From Clostridiales bacterium UBA2432 (GTDB taxonomy: Bacteria > Bacillota > Clostridia > Lachnospirales > Vallitaleaceae), in NCBI GenBank assembly GCA_002342805.1, contig DDQW01000016.1:12469-76468 (forward strand): a DNA stretch of 64,000 nucleotides. Reading direction: 5' to 3'. The notes under the pieces were generated by a model. That model had not been told where the DNA came from. It worked only from the letters and a program-made list of their open reading frames with translations, and did no database searches. Of the stretch, positions 49,723 to 59,189 are shown in pieces. Position numbers and translations under genes: made by a program. Positions within the stretch are counted from its first letter, which is position 1, and each line of letters begins with the position of its first letter.

Positions 49723-50994
49723 TTAATCGTGAACAATATGGGTTTGTAATCGTGTGAGTATCTTCTGAATGTATAGTGGACACAACATAATAATAAGTCC
49801 CGATAAGAAGAATGTCCATCGCATCCCTTGTTGGCCGACAATATCAACGATATGACTTCCGACAAATACCGCGATAATGCTTGTGAGTCCTCCGATAGCA
49901 GAGTTAACACTAACCGACATGGTGCGAATTCTCTGCTTTGCAAACAAAAATTGCATATTAAACAAAGAAATCCCCGCGCCGGCCCAAGCTATACCACCTG
50001 CTATATGTACAAGTGGAATAAGAAACATATAATTCGCGCTGGTGATAAATCCCCATGAAAAATGTGCAAGACCTAGAATGGTAACCGAAATTGTCCCCGA
50101 TAAAAACCAAGATTTTTTGTCTGCAAGGTTTCCCCACCATGAGGTGAATGCAACACGTGTGACCGTTGTAATCACTGTCATTGTCATCATATATGTATAA
50201 CTAAGATTAAGAGAATCCACCATATATACCGACATAAATGGTGCCCCGATAAATAAACCAAAGTTCCAAATAACATACATTAGGATAATCTTACTAAAAA
50301 CAGGATCTTTAATGGGTGCACAGAGCCGTTTTATAAAAGCGCTCTCTTTTCTTGTTTCCTCTGTCACAACATCCTCGATGTGAATCAAGGCATATATATT
50401 TAAAATACCCATGACCACAAGAACCCCACCTAAAAATAAAAAACCGACAAACTCTTGTCCTAATAGTTTATTATAGTCAAGTACTCGCCCCAATACAATA
50501 GTACAAATGGCAACAATCCCCAACGATAATTTTTCTCGATAAGCAAGGTATTTTCCACGTATATGAAGGGGTGATAAATCAATCATCCAACTGGAAATAA
50601 TGGGACTAATAATCCCATTACTGATATAAGCAAGTACAAAACATACAATAAATCCGGCCATCATAACTTGGTCGGATGCTCCCAACTGCATTAAAATATA
50701 AGGAACAAAATAAGCAATCGACATAAAAAGTCTTAATATAATAGCGATTCCGATGACTTTTTCCTTTCGACTGCGCTGTCCATGGGATAAAATAAGCGTC
50801 GAAAAAATCTGAAAAATTCCCATTGCCACGTGAATGACACCAATTCGTCCATTTAAGGTTTCACTTCCACCTAAGAAACTAATAAATCCAGCTAAAAAGT
50901 TTCCGGTCGTTAGCGAAAACTGTCCGATCCCTGTGATTCCTTCTAAAATAAAATAACGCCGGCTGCGCTCTTGACCTGTGAGTATTTTGTTCAT
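49723..50994 (-). CDS. Major facilitator superfamily transporter
   Basis: The ATG at 50994 (AGAGGAATAG upstream) gives 423 residues and the usual cytosolic N-terminus; the longer frame crosses the divergent promoter region. About twelve membrane helices, with the loop SHGQRSRKEK after helix 2 and WWGNLADKKSW after helix 8. Divergent from an AraC regulator, so probably an inducible sugar or glycoside importer. Substrate not predictable. Confidence 0.85.
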   Translation of the reverse strand: MNKILTGQERSRRYFILEGITGIGQFSLTTGNFLAGFISFLGGSETLNGRIGVIHVAMGIFQIFSTLILSHGQRSRKEKVIGIAIILRLFMSIAYFVPYILMQLGASDQVMMAGFIVCFVLAYISNGIISPIISSWMIDLSPLHIRGKYLAYREKLSLGIVAICTIVLGRVLDYNKLLGQEFVGFLFLGGVLVVMGILNIYALIHIEDVVTEETRKESAFIKRLCAPIKDPVFSKIILMYVIWNFGLFIGAPFMSVYMVDSLNLSYTYMMTMTVITTVTRVAFTSWWGNLADKKSWFLSGTISVTILGLAHFSWGFITSANYMFLIPLVHIAGGIAWAGAGISLFNMQFLFAKQRIRTMSVSVNSAIGGLTSIIAVFVGSHIVDIVGQQGMRWTFFLSGLIIMLCPLYIQKILTRLQTHIVHD

Positions 50995-51123
50995 TCCTAT
51001 TCCTCTTGCATTCTCTAAGATTCCGTGTATATAATATATACAAGAGTAAATATATTCTTTTTTTTCTAAAATACAAATGGCCATTTTGGTATTTAATATG
51101 TCATATTTGGTAAGGAGTTCATC

Positions 51124-51981
51124 ATGAATATTGCACAAATTATCGGTAATAAATTTAATTGGAAAAACACGTCTCAACATCGTATGCTAAACTCAAATCC
51201 CCATGAAGGCATACTCGCTTCCGGCTACGTTCGCAAAAACAAAAAAAACGGAGCACTCATTCATCTAACCACCAATGATTATCATGGTGTTCTGGTCATA
51301 GACGGACACGGATATTATGAGGACGCTAATGGAAAAATCCCTGTAAAAACAGGTGATTTTATTCAACGTTTCCCCGGAAATACCCATTCTACATTTCCTG
51401 AGGATGACCGTTGGACAGAGCTATATATCGTCATTGGAAAAACACTGTATGAGAATCTTGTCAATCTCGGTGTTCTCAATCAAAGCTCACCTGTCATTCA
51501 TCCCGGAATTGATTTTGAAACAATTCAATCTTTTTTGTCCTTTCATGAACAGCTGGGGTATTCCGATCGACTTGAGCTCCCTTTAGTTATTCCCAAAATC
51601 ATTGATTATCTTGCCCGATTAACCTATTCGGATCGGGTCAGTCAATATTCATCTGATGAAAAAAATATTCTCTCTGTTGCGACGGAATATATCCACGAAA
51701 ATATTGACACACGTATTTCAATTGAGGATGTAGCTCTTAAAGTCAACATGGGCTATGAAAAGTTCAGAAAATTATTTACCAAGCATTATAATATTTCCCC
51801 TGGCAATTACATGATACAGCACCGAATTTACCTTGCTCAGCGCTTATTGTCAAATTCTGAACTTAGTATTAAAGAAGTTTCAATTAAATTAGGATACGTT
51901 GATACCTACACTTTTTCTAAGCAATTTAAAAAAATCACCGGGCGTTCGCCCAGTGATTTCAAGAGCCTGTTTTTACAATAA
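51124..51981 (+). CDS. AraC family regulator
   Basis: 285 residues: N-terminal cupin-like domain (GHGYYEDANGKIPVKTGDFIQRFPGNTHSTFPEDDRWTELYIVIG) and C-terminal helix-turn-helix pair (ISIEDVALKVNMGYEKFRKLFTKHYNISPGNYMIQHRI, IKEVSIKLGYVDTYTFSKQFKKITGRSPSDF). AAGGAG precedes the ATG. Likely regulates the divergent MFS gene. Its end overlaps the convergent lipid kinase gene by 23 bases. Confidence 0.9.
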   Translation: MNIAQIIGNKFNWKNTSQHRMLNSNPHEGILASGYVRKNKKNGALIHLTTNDYHGVLVIDGHGYYEDANGKIPVKTGDFIQRFPGNTHSTFPEDDRWTELYIVIGKTLYENLVNLGVLNQSSPVIHPGIDFETIQSFLSFHEQLGYSDRLELPLVIPKIIDYLARLTYSDRVSQYSSDEKNILSVATEYIHENIDTRISIEDVALKVNMGYEKFRKLFTKHYNISPGNYMIQHRIYLAQRLLSNSELSIKEVSIKLGYVDTYTFSKQFKKITGRSPSDFKSLFLQ

Positions 51982-52855
51982 ATTCCATACCTTCCGGTAT
52001 AACCTTTATATCCAAAGGATATTTGGGGCCCAACTCACCATCAACATCTGCCGGAAAGCCATCTTCTTCCAAGCACTCAATATATATTTTGCGACTTTGA
52101 AAATATAATATGTTCTTATCTTCAAGATGTTCACCTCGCATCATTTTAGCAAATACACCCGGTATTTCATTCATACTACAGGCTTTAAATCCGACAAAAT
52201 CCAATTTTCCATCTCTCATGGAAGCATATTCACCAACTCGGTTAAAGCCTCCTGCACTAGAACCGTTAAGGACAATAAAAAGGTAAAATTCATCCTCATA
52301 TACTTGTTGATCAGTCGTGATACGCACTTTTTGACTCTTGAATTTGGGAATCTGCTGAACGCCTTTAATATAATAGGCCAACTTACCTAATGTATTTTTA
52401 AATTCAGGTTCTATGGTATGAGCAATACTTGTAAGCAATCCACCACCACATACATTGACAAAATACTGGCCGTTAACAATACCAATATCCATTTTTCGAA
52501 TTTTCATCTGTCCAATAACTTCAAATGCTTCAGTAAAATTCGCCGGTATACCTAAATGCTGGGCAAAATCATTGGCTGTTCCTGCTGGTATAACCCCAAC
52601 CGGACGCTTGATTTCATTCTTCATCATTGCATTTACTACTTGATTAACGGTCCCATCTCCACCCGCAATTAATATAGCTTCACACTCGTCAAAGTTTCCT
52701 TCTTTAAAAAATATATCAAAATCCTCTTCAGATCGTGTCCTCCAAATTCTAAGCTCATAGCCTTTTTTTTCGATGATTTCTATAAGTGTATCCAAACGAG
52801 TTTTAAATGTACGACTTCCTGCCATTGGATTATAAATTAATTGTATGTATTTCAT
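51959..52855 (-). CDS. Diacylglycerol kinase-like lipid kinase (YegS/DagK family)
   Basis: 298 residues from the ATG at 52855, preceded by AAGGAGG. Family motifs: YNPMAGS at the N-terminus, the nucleotide loop LIAGGDGTVNQVVNAM, and PVGVIPAGTANDFAQHLGIP. It phosphorylates diacylglycerol or a related lipid at the inner membrane face. Thirteen bases after an orphan solute-binding lipoprotein gene, so the two are co-transcribed. Confidence 0.92.
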   Translation of the reverse strand: MKYIQLIYNPMAGSRTFKTRLDTLIEIIEKKGYELRIWRTRSEEDFDIFFKEGNFDECEAILIAGGDGTVNQVVNAMMKNEIKRPVGVIPAGTANDFAQHLGIPANFTEAFEVIGQMKIRKMDIGIVNGQYFVNVCGGGLLTSIAHTIEPEFKNTLGKLAYYIKGVQQIPKFKSQKVRITTDQQVYEDEFYLFIVLNGSSAGGFNRVGEYASMRDGKLDFVGFKACSMNEIPGVFAKMMRGEHLEDKNILYFQSRKIYIECLEEDGFPADVDGELGPKYPLDIKVIPEGMEFIVKTGS

Positions 52856-52868
52856 AACGTAACCTCCT

Positions 52869-54104
52869 TTACGAGCTCTCATCTAACACATCAATCACTT
52901 CATCAATTGTGTGAAATTCATCATTGATATATCGTATAGTAATATCCTCCAAAAATCGGTCCTTCGTCGATTGTTCCAAACCCGAATCAATAATATACTT
53001 AAAGGTTTGATGATAGTCTTGTCCACCTAAAAAAGAGTTCCCATCTGTATATGTTTGCGATTGTTGAACCAAGTTGTGACTTGAGATATGATAACTGTCT
53101 CCAATCCAATTTTTCTGATGGTCCTCATCTAAAAGAACATATTCAAAAAACTTTTCTGCAAGCTGATTTTCTTGACCTACTTGAGTCATCGATAGCCACG
53201 TTCCTCCCCATTCCCGTGAATAAGGTCCACTTACAATAGCCCAGTCGCCTGATGTTTCTTCCGCTGACATGAAAAGAATCTGTGATAATCCCCAGTTTGG
53301 CAATATATAGCTAAACACATTTTCACGCATCCCTCCAAACCACTCTTTAGACCACTCAACATAAAAAGGCGTTAATTTATTTCGTTTAATATTATTAACC
53401 GTTGTCAAATAGTTTCTCCATTGGTCTAAATCGACTTCCATATGGTTTTCCTCAACAGATGCCGGCGGAGCAAAGTGTCTTAAGGCATATGGGTCAGGAA
53501 CAAGTTCTATCTCATGCTCTTTTAACCGTAATCCTAGTTCATAAATTGCGTCAACTGTCGTATAATACTTGGCAATTTCTTGGGGATCATCGGTTCCTAA
53601 CACTTGACGTGCCAAACTTCGTCGATAAAAAACAGCGATTGGTGTCATATGATAAGATAAACCACGCATCTTGCCTGTTTTATCATAACTTCTAGCTAGC
53701 ATATTTTCATTTAAATACCTATCTATTTGGTAGTCTCTAGAAAAATCGTTTAATGGTAGAATATATTTTTCTAGAGTATCTCCCATTATTGATTCGTAAT
53801 CTGAAATGATGATATCCGGTTTTTCACCTTCATCTATTCGTGTGGCAACCATTTTTTCAAAATTATTTATCTCGATAAGTTCAAACTCAATTTTGCACGA
53901 TTGTTCTCTCTCAAAAGCATCTAATTCTGTTAAGAATTCATCCGTATAGCTCCATATCAAAAGTGTTGGTTCAACCGGTTCAACTGTTTCTTCCTCTACC
54001 TGAATAACTTCTATAGAAAGGTCTGATTGAGTACCTATTTTAATACCGCATCCTGAAACAATAAGACTAAATATAAAAAAACAGAGTATTTTGTGAAATC
54101 GCAT
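52869..54104 (-). CDS. Orphan extracellular solute-binding lipoprotein
   Basis: 411 residues with lipobox VSGC (Cys19) and a family 1 sugar-binding-protein-like body (SCKIEFELIEINNFEKMVATRIDEGEKPDIIISD, MTPIAVFYRRSLARQVLG, WGGTWLSMTQ). No permease or ATPase gene is nearby. It may serve as a sensor or share a distant importer. Co-transcribed with the lipid kinase. Confidence 0.78.
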   Translation of the reverse strand: MRFHKILCFFIFSLIVSGCGIKIGTQSDLSIEVIQVEEETVEPVEPTLLIWSYTDEFLTELDAFEREQSCKIEFELIEINNFEKMVATRIDEGEKPDIIISDYESIMGDTLEKYILPLNDFSRDYQIDRYLNENMLARSYDKTGKMRGLSYHMTPIAVFYRRSLARQVLGTDDPQEIAKYYTTVDAIYELGLRLKEHEIELVPDPYALRHFAPPASVEENHMEVDLDQWRNYLTTVNNIKRNKLTPFYVEWSKEWFGGMRENVFSYILPNWGLSQILFMSAEETSGDWAIVSGPYSREWGGTWLSMTQVGQENQLAEKFFEYVLLDEDHQKNWIGDSYHISSHNLVQQSQTYTDGNSFLGGQDYHQTFKYIIDSGLEQSTKDRFLEDITIRYINDEFHTIDEVIDVLDESS

Positions 54105-54231
54105 GTAGGTCTCCTAGTAATAATAATCGCTTTATATTTGATATAATCATCATACCAATATTTCAGCAAAATGTGAAGTGAAACTTATTGTCTATATTAT
54201 CTTTTAAGTGACAAAAACAAGTATCAGAAAA

Positions 54232-54258
54232 GGAAAAAAGAGCAGAAGTCTGCTCTTT
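54232..54258 (-). terminator. Intrinsic terminator after xylB
   Basis: On the minus strand AAAGAGCAG (54258-54250), a four-base loop, CTGCTCTTT and further T (to 54234), 15 bases after the xylB stop. Confidence 0.88.
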
Positions 54259-54272
54259 CTTCTTAAATCATT

Positions 54273-55748
54273 TTATAGTTTATACCAATCCTTTATTGCC
54301 TCATATAGCTTAGTAAATCGTTGATATTTTTCATCATAATAAGCCTTTTTCTCTGGATTAGGTTTAACTGTATTGGTCACTTTAATCATGGCTTCACATC
54401 CTTGTGCAACGTCTTTAAAATGACCTGCACCGACTGCTCCAAGTATTGCTGCACCTAAAGCGCCACCTTGATTTGTATTGATTTCTTGAATCTCGACGGC
54501 AAACATATCCGCTAAAATCTGTTTCCATAAGGGACTCTTTGCACCGCCACCAATTACTCGTACTTCCTTAATCGGAACATCAATATCTTTAAGAATTTCC
54601 ATAGAATCTTTTAATCCATATGACACTCCTTCAAGTACAGCTTTCGTCATATGTCCACGATTAGTTAGCATTGTCATTCCTACAAAGGCTCCTTTTGCAT
54701 CCGGATCTGCATAAGGGGTACGTTCTCCCATTAAATAGGGTAAAAAGACTAAGTTTTTATCTTCAGATTCGATCGTTGTAGCTTCCTCTAATAGATCTTC
54801 AAAATTCATTCCTTTTTGAACAGTATCCACCCACCACTTCAAACAAGATGCAGCAGAGAGCATAACACCCATTGAATGATATTTTCCATTCGCATGACAA
54901 AATGCATGAAGACGATTTTCCTGGTCATGGGCATATTCTTCATGTGCTGCAAATACAACCCCCGAAGTTCCAAGGGTAACTGACACAATACCTTCGACCA
55001 CTGTACCGGTTCCAACTGCGCCTGCTGCTTGGTCACCGGCACCTGCTGCAACAACGATTTCGCCCTCTAATCCTAATTCTTCTAAAACACTAGGCGTAAC
55101 ATTACCACATACTTGGTAGGATTCATAAAGTTTCGGTAACATGGACTCTTCGATTCCTAAATAATCTAACATCTCTTTTGACCATGTTCGATTCTTAACA
55201 TCAAGTAGCAACATTCCTGAAGCATCTGATACATCTGTTGAATAGTTTCCAGTTAATTTAAAACTCACATAATCTTTAGGTAACATAATGTGTCGAATCT
55301 GTTGAAAAACTTCCGGCAGATTTTTCTTAACCCATAAGATTTTTGGTGCTGTAAAACCGGTGAGCGCTTTATTCCCTGTATATTCGCTAAGTTTATCTTG
55401 GCCAAAATGATTGGTGATGTCTTCACACTCTTCTTCTGTACGATTATCACACCATAAAATTGCAGGCGTTAATACATCGTTGTTCCCATCAAGAGCAACA
55501 AGACCGTGCATCTGTCCACTGAAGCTCATCGATTTAATGCCGTCTTTTGCAATATCATATTTTGTTACAACATCTTTAATCGCATTCTTGGTTTCTGTCC
55601 ACCAATCTGTCGGATCTTGCTCAGCCCATTTTTCTTTTGGATAAGATACCGGATATTCGCGTGACGCATCTCCGATGATTTTATTATCTTGATTGATAAC
55701 TAATACTTTAACTGAAGATGTTCCTAAATCAATACCTAAATAATACAT
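54273..55748 (-). CDS. xylB: Xylulokinase
   Basis: 491 residues of the FGGY kinase family: YLGIDLGTSSVKVLV at the N-terminus, SFSGQMHGLVALD near 75-87, catalytic Asp in AAGAGDQAAGAVGTG near 230, and TLGTSGVVFA, IGGGAKSPLWKQILADM in the C-terminal lobe. It phosphorylates D-xylulose made by XylA to xylulose 5-phosphate for the pentose phosphate pathway. Last gene of the xylA-xylR-xylB operon, 21 bases after xylR. Confidence 0.95.
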   Translation of the reverse strand: MYYLGIDLGTSSVKVLVINQDNKIIGDASREYPVSYPKEKWAEQDPTDWWTETKNAIKDVVTKYDIAKDGIKSMSFSGQMHGLVALDGNNDVLTPAILWCDNRTEEECEDITNHFGQDKLSEYTGNKALTGFTAPKILWVKKNLPEVFQQIRHIMLPKDYVSFKLTGNYSTDVSDASGMLLLDVKNRTWSKEMLDYLGIEESMLPKLYESYQVCGNVTPSVLEELGLEGEIVVAAGAGDQAAGAVGTGTVVEGIVSVTLGTSGVVFAAHEEYAHDQENRLHAFCHANGKYHSMGVMLSAASCLKWWVDTVQKGMNFEDLLEEATTIESEDKNLVFLPYLMGERTPYADPDAKGAFVGMTMLTNRGHMTKAVLEGVSYGLKDSMEILKDIDVPIKEVRVIGGGAKSPLWKQILADMFAVEIQEINTNQGGALGAAILGAVGAGHFKDVAQGCEAMIKVTNTVKPNPEKKAYYDEKYQRFTKLYEAIKDWYKL

Positions 55749-55769
55749 AAATACCTTCTCTCCTTGTCT

Positions 55770-56948
55770 TTAAATCACATTATTACGGTGATAAAAAATA
55801 GATTGTTGTGGCAATAAGGCAGCTCCAATCACTGCACCTTGATCGCCTAAATCCGAAAATATAATCCGTGTTCCTTCATATTCCATATATGAACTTTTTA
55901 AGTGTATTTTTTCATTGATAAATTGCAGAAGTTCGTCTTTATACTTTCCAAGTTCGCCACCTATAATGACATATTCTGGATTCAAACCTAAAACAATATT
56001 TTCTATACCAATAAACAGATATTCCAAATATTTACTGATTGCCTCTCGAACTTGAGCTTTCGCTAAGTTTTCTTCTGAAAAAATGACAGCAAGTTGATCA
56101 ACGAATTCACCTGTCATCTCTGTAAAAAACTTAAACAGGGCTCTTTTTGATGCATATAACTCCCAACATCCTGTTCGTCCGCAATTGCACTGAATTTTTT
56201 CATCTGAAATACGCATATGTCCGAATTCGCCTGCTTTTTTATGTGCGCTTTTATAGATTTGGTTGTTAATAATGATACCCGTTCCAACACCTTCCGTTAT
56301 TGATACGTAGACAACATTACTCATATTTTTATGTTGCCCCTGTATGGTTTCACCATAGGCTGCTATATTGGCTTCATTTTCAACATAGACTTTTATGCCT
56401 AGCCTTTCTTGAAACTCGTGAAAATCATATTCTTTGACACCAAGATTTGGAGCATTATCTAATATAAGCTTCTCTTCTTCTACAAGACCCGGTAAAGACA
56501 GTCCTATACCTAGCACTTTTTTCTTTGGAATTTGTCGCCCTTCTAATATACTAAGAATATTTCTCTCAATGTGCTGTACCGCTTCATCAAAGTCCTTGAC
56601 TTTCGAATATTTAAAGGATTTAGATTCAATTATAATTCCATTAAGGTTCATCAAAATTGTTGTAACATGTTCCGGCGTCATATTAACACCTATTGAAAAT
56701 CTTGCGTTCTCATTAAAGCTTAATAAAACGGGTTTTCGTCCGCCTGTCGATTCAGCAACACCGGATTCATAGACAAATCCTTCTTTAATCAGTTTATTAA
56801 TATTTGATGTTACTGTGGGTATACTCAACTTTAACAACCTTGAGACCTCATGTTTTGTTGTTTCCTTATTGTTTCGTATTGCATTAATAACATTGACCCG
56901 ATTAATCTCTTTGATTTGTTCTTGACTAAGTGTTCCAAACTTTGCCAT
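55770..56948 (-). CDS. xylR: ROK family xylose repressor
   Basis: 392 residues: N-terminal winged helix (NKETTKHEVSRLLKLSIPTVTSNINKLIKEGFV) and a ROK sugar-binding domain with zinc motif CNCGRTGCWE near 250 and GVGTGIIINN near 218. XylR represses xylose genes until xylose binds. It lies within the operon it should regulate, between xylA and xylB, giving autoregulation; in Bacillus it is usually divergent. Confidence 0.92.
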   Translation of the reverse strand: MAKFGTLSQEQIKEINRVNVINAIRNNKETTKHEVSRLLKLSIPTVTSNINKLIKEGFVYESGVAESTGGRKPVLLSFNENARFSIGVNMTPEHVTTILMNLNGIIIESKSFKYSKVKDFDEAVQHIERNILSILEGRQIPKKKVLGIGLSLPGLVEEEKLILDNAPNLGVKEYDFHEFQERLGIKVYVENEANIAAYGETIQGQHKNMSNVVYVSITEGVGTGIIINNQIYKSAHKKAGEFGHMRISDEKIQCNCGRTGCWELYASKRALFKFFTEMTGEFVDQLAVIFSEENLAKAQVREAISKYLEYLFIGIENIVLGLNPEYVIIGGELGKYKDELLQFINEKIHLKSSYMEYEGTRIIFSDLGDQGAVIGAALLPQQSIFYHRNNVI

Positions 56949-56973
56949 ATGATCGCTCCTATTTTATAAGATG

Positions 56974-57012
56974 TAAGACAATCAACAGTCTATTCGACTG
57001 TCAATTGTCTTA
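56974..57012 (-). promoter_or_regulatory. Intercistronic stem-loop between xylA and xylR
   Basis: In the minus-strand RNA 57012-56996 pairs with 56990-56974 over 17 base pairs including two G-U pairs, loop five bases, with no T run after it. Such a structure could protect the xylA message or reduce readthrough into xylR. Confidence 0.65.
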
Positions 57013-57102
57013 TTCATAGTTTTGACGCTCAAACATCTCATAACATTATATCAAGCCTATAGCAATTGTACAAGCTTACGTCATATTCAATGTCGTCTTA
57101 TT

Positions 57103-58422
57103 TTATTCAGCTGAGTAAATATAACGGTTTACAATATCTTCTAGCATCTCTTGACGGCCAGATGTGTTTTGAATCTTGTCATGATCAACTGCATATGATG
57201 CTAACTCTTCAAAATCTGTCGCTCCATCAACGATTTTCTTACCAATACCTTCTGTATAGGATGAATAACGTTTAGCAACAAAATCTTCTAATACACCATC
57301 ACTATGTAATTTATCTGCAACAAGAAGTCCTTTTGCAAATGTATCCATACCAACAATATATGAAATAAATAAATCATCATATTGGAAAGATCCACGACGT
57401 ACTTTCGCATCAAAGTTTAATCCACCCGGTGCAATACCACCATTCTTAATCACTTCATACATACACATTGTGGCATCATAAATATTTGTAGGGAATTGAT
57501 CTGTATCCCATCCAAGTAACATGTCACCTTGGTTGGCATCAATTGAACCTAATGCACCATTAATTCGAGAAATTAACAATTCATGTTGGAATGTATGACC
57601 AGCTAATGTTGCATGGTTAGCTTCAATATTTAATTTAAAGTCATCAATTAAATCATATTTTCTTAAAAATCCAAGAACTGTCATGGCATCAAAATCATAC
57701 TGATGTTTTGTTGGCTCTTTTGGTTTTGGCTCAATCAAGAATTGACCTTCAAATCCTATTTTTCTAGCATAGTCTTTTGCCATTTTTAAGAATCTCGCTA
57801 AGTTGTCGTTTTCTAAAGCCACGTCTGTATTAAGAAGAGTTTCATAACCTTCACGACCGCCCCAGAATACATAGTTTTCACCATTTAATCGGTTTGTGAT
57901 TTCTAGTGCTTTTTTCACTTGTGCTGCAGCAAATGCAAACACATCTGCATTTGGAGATGTTGATGCCCCATGCATAAATCGAGGATGGCTAAAGGCATTT
58001 GTTGTTCCCCATAAGCATTTGATTCCTGTTTCTTTCATTTTTGCTTCTATCAACTCAACAACTTTGTCTAAGTTATCTAATTTTTCTTGTAATGAATTAC
58101 CTTCTGGAGCAATGTCAAGATCATGGAAACAAAAATATTCCATACCTAATTTTTCCATTAACTCAAAAGCTGCATTTACTCGTGCTTCAGCAAGATCCAT
58201 ACCGTCAAGTTCATTGTAATCGCGCTCCATTGTTGCATTACCAAACGGATCTGTTCCTGCGCCTGTCATTGTATGCCAATAGCTCATGGCAAAACGTAAG
58301 TGCTCTTTCATTGGTTTCCCGGCAACAACACGTTCTGGGTCATAATACTTAAATGCTAATGGATTCGTTGACTTGGGTCCTTCAAATTGTATCTTGTCTA
58401 CACCTTCAAAATATTCTTTCAT
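57103..58422 (-). CDS. xylA: Xylose isomerase
   Basis: 439 residues, the group II length. Motifs: YFCFHDLD (catalytic His) near 95-102, [16 protein letters not shown] near 185, metal-binding [17 protein letters not shown] near 233 and [18 protein letters not shown] near 267, and SIDANQGD. It converts xylose to xylulose in the cytosol with magnesium or manganese. First gene of the operon, preceded by TTAGGAGG and a near-consensus promoter. Confidence 0.97.
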   Translation of the reverse strand: MKEYFEGVDKIQFEGPKSTNPLAFKYYDPERVVAGKPMKEHLRFAMSYWHTMTGAGTDPFGNATMERDYNELDGMDLAEARVNAAFELMEKLGMEYFCFHDLDIAPEGNSLQEKLDNLDKVVELIEAKMKETGIKCLWGTTNAFSHPRFMHGASTSPNADVFAFAAAQVKKALEITNRLNGENYVFWGGREGYETLLNTDVALENDNLARFLKMAKDYARKIGFEGQFLIEPKPKEPTKHQYDFDAMTVLGFLRKYDLIDDFKLNIEANHATLAGHTFQHELLISRINGALGSIDANQGDMLLGWDTDQFPTNIYDATMCMYEVIKNGGIAPGGLNFDAKVRRGSFQYDDLFISYIVGMDTFAKGLLVADKLHSDGVLEDFVAKRYSSYTEGIGKKIVDGATDFEELASYAVDHDKIQNTSGRQEMLEDIVNRYIYSAE

Positions 58423-58458
58423 AAAACGCCTCCTAAATCAATAATTGTTTGTAGGCTT

Positions 58459-58487
58459 ATTATAACGCATTTACTTTTCTTTTTCAA
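58459..58487 (-). promoter_or_regulatory. Promoter of the xylose operon
   Basis: Minus-strand TTGAAA (58487-58482) and TATAAT (58464-58459), spacer 17. Two copies of TTTTAAAA(A)GTAT (58493-58504, 58504-58516, plus-strand reading) lie just upstream of the -35. Confidence 0.85.
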
Positions 58488-58519
58488 GGGGTTTTTAAAA
58501 GTATTTTAAAAAGTATCAA

Positions 58520-58558
58520 AAAATAAAAAAGACTCTATTATTGTTCAATAAAGTCTTT
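58520..58558 (-). terminator. Intrinsic terminator after yigZ
   Basis: Minus-strand AAAGACT (58558-58552) pairs with AGTCTTT (58534-58528), with an inner TTATTG/CAATAA stem and a T-rich tail. It contains the yigZ stop codon. Confidence 0.8.
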
Positions 58559-59188
58559 CCCTTCAAAGTAGCCTGATACATCCCGTCTTGTATAAAACTC
58601 GATTTGATTAGAACCGATATTTTTTACCTGGTGATTAAGCAAATCATATTGTTCTTTCTTAATTACAACCGTATAAACGACATGATTCGTATAATCCGTA
58701 TCAACAATGGGTATATTTTCTGAATTCAAAAAATATTCTAACTTACCACTAAAATGATAGTCTGCGACAATCTCACATTCAAGTGCCTCGATCTGCCTAA
58801 TTACTTCTGAAGCGTTTATTGCATCTCGCGCAGCGTCGGAATATGCTCTTGATAATCCACCGGTTCCTAAAAGCGTTCCTCCAAAATAACGTACAACAAC
58901 TACAGCACATTGTAATAAGTCATGATGACGGATGACTTCTAATATGGGAAGTCCCGCTGTACCTGATGGTTCTTTATCATCTTGATATCGTTCATTGATA
59001 ATATTTTCTTCAATCAATCGATAACCATAACAATAATGGCGTGCTCCTGAGTATTTGTTTTGTATACGTTCTACTTCTTTTTCAAAAAGTTCAACGGAGT
59101 CACAGGGAAATGCAATACCAATAAAGCGAGATTTTTTAACGATGATTTCTGCTTCTTGCCGCGACTTCAACGTCTTAAAAGCATCCAT
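58538..59188 (-). CDS. yigZ: YigZ/IMPACT family protein
   Basis: 216 residues from the ATG at 59188, preceded by AAGGAG and directly following the stop of the PfkB-like gene. Family motifs: SRFIGIAFP near 20, ARHYCYGYR near 52, DDKEPSGTAGLPIL near 72 and VVVVRYFGGTLLGTGGLSRAYSDAA near 97-121. The family is linked to translation or nucleotide stress but the reaction is unknown. Cytosolic. Confidence 0.93.
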   Translation of the reverse strand: MDAFKTLKSRQEAEIIVKKSRFIGIAFPCDSVELFEKEVERIQNKYSGARHYCYGYRLIEENIINERYQDDKEPSGTAGLPILEVIRHHDLLQCAVVVVRYFGGTLLGTGGLSRAYSDAARDAINASEVIRQIEALECEIVADYHFSGKLEYFLNSENIPIVDTDYTNHVVYTVVIKKEQYDLLNHQVKNIGSNQIEFYTRRDVSGYFEGKDFIEQ

Positions 59189-59189
59189 A

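Noticed and set aside
50995..51180. N-terminal 62-codon extension of the MFS gene
   Set aside because: It crosses the divergent AraC start and promoter region and lacks a ribosome site; the ATG at 50994 has one.
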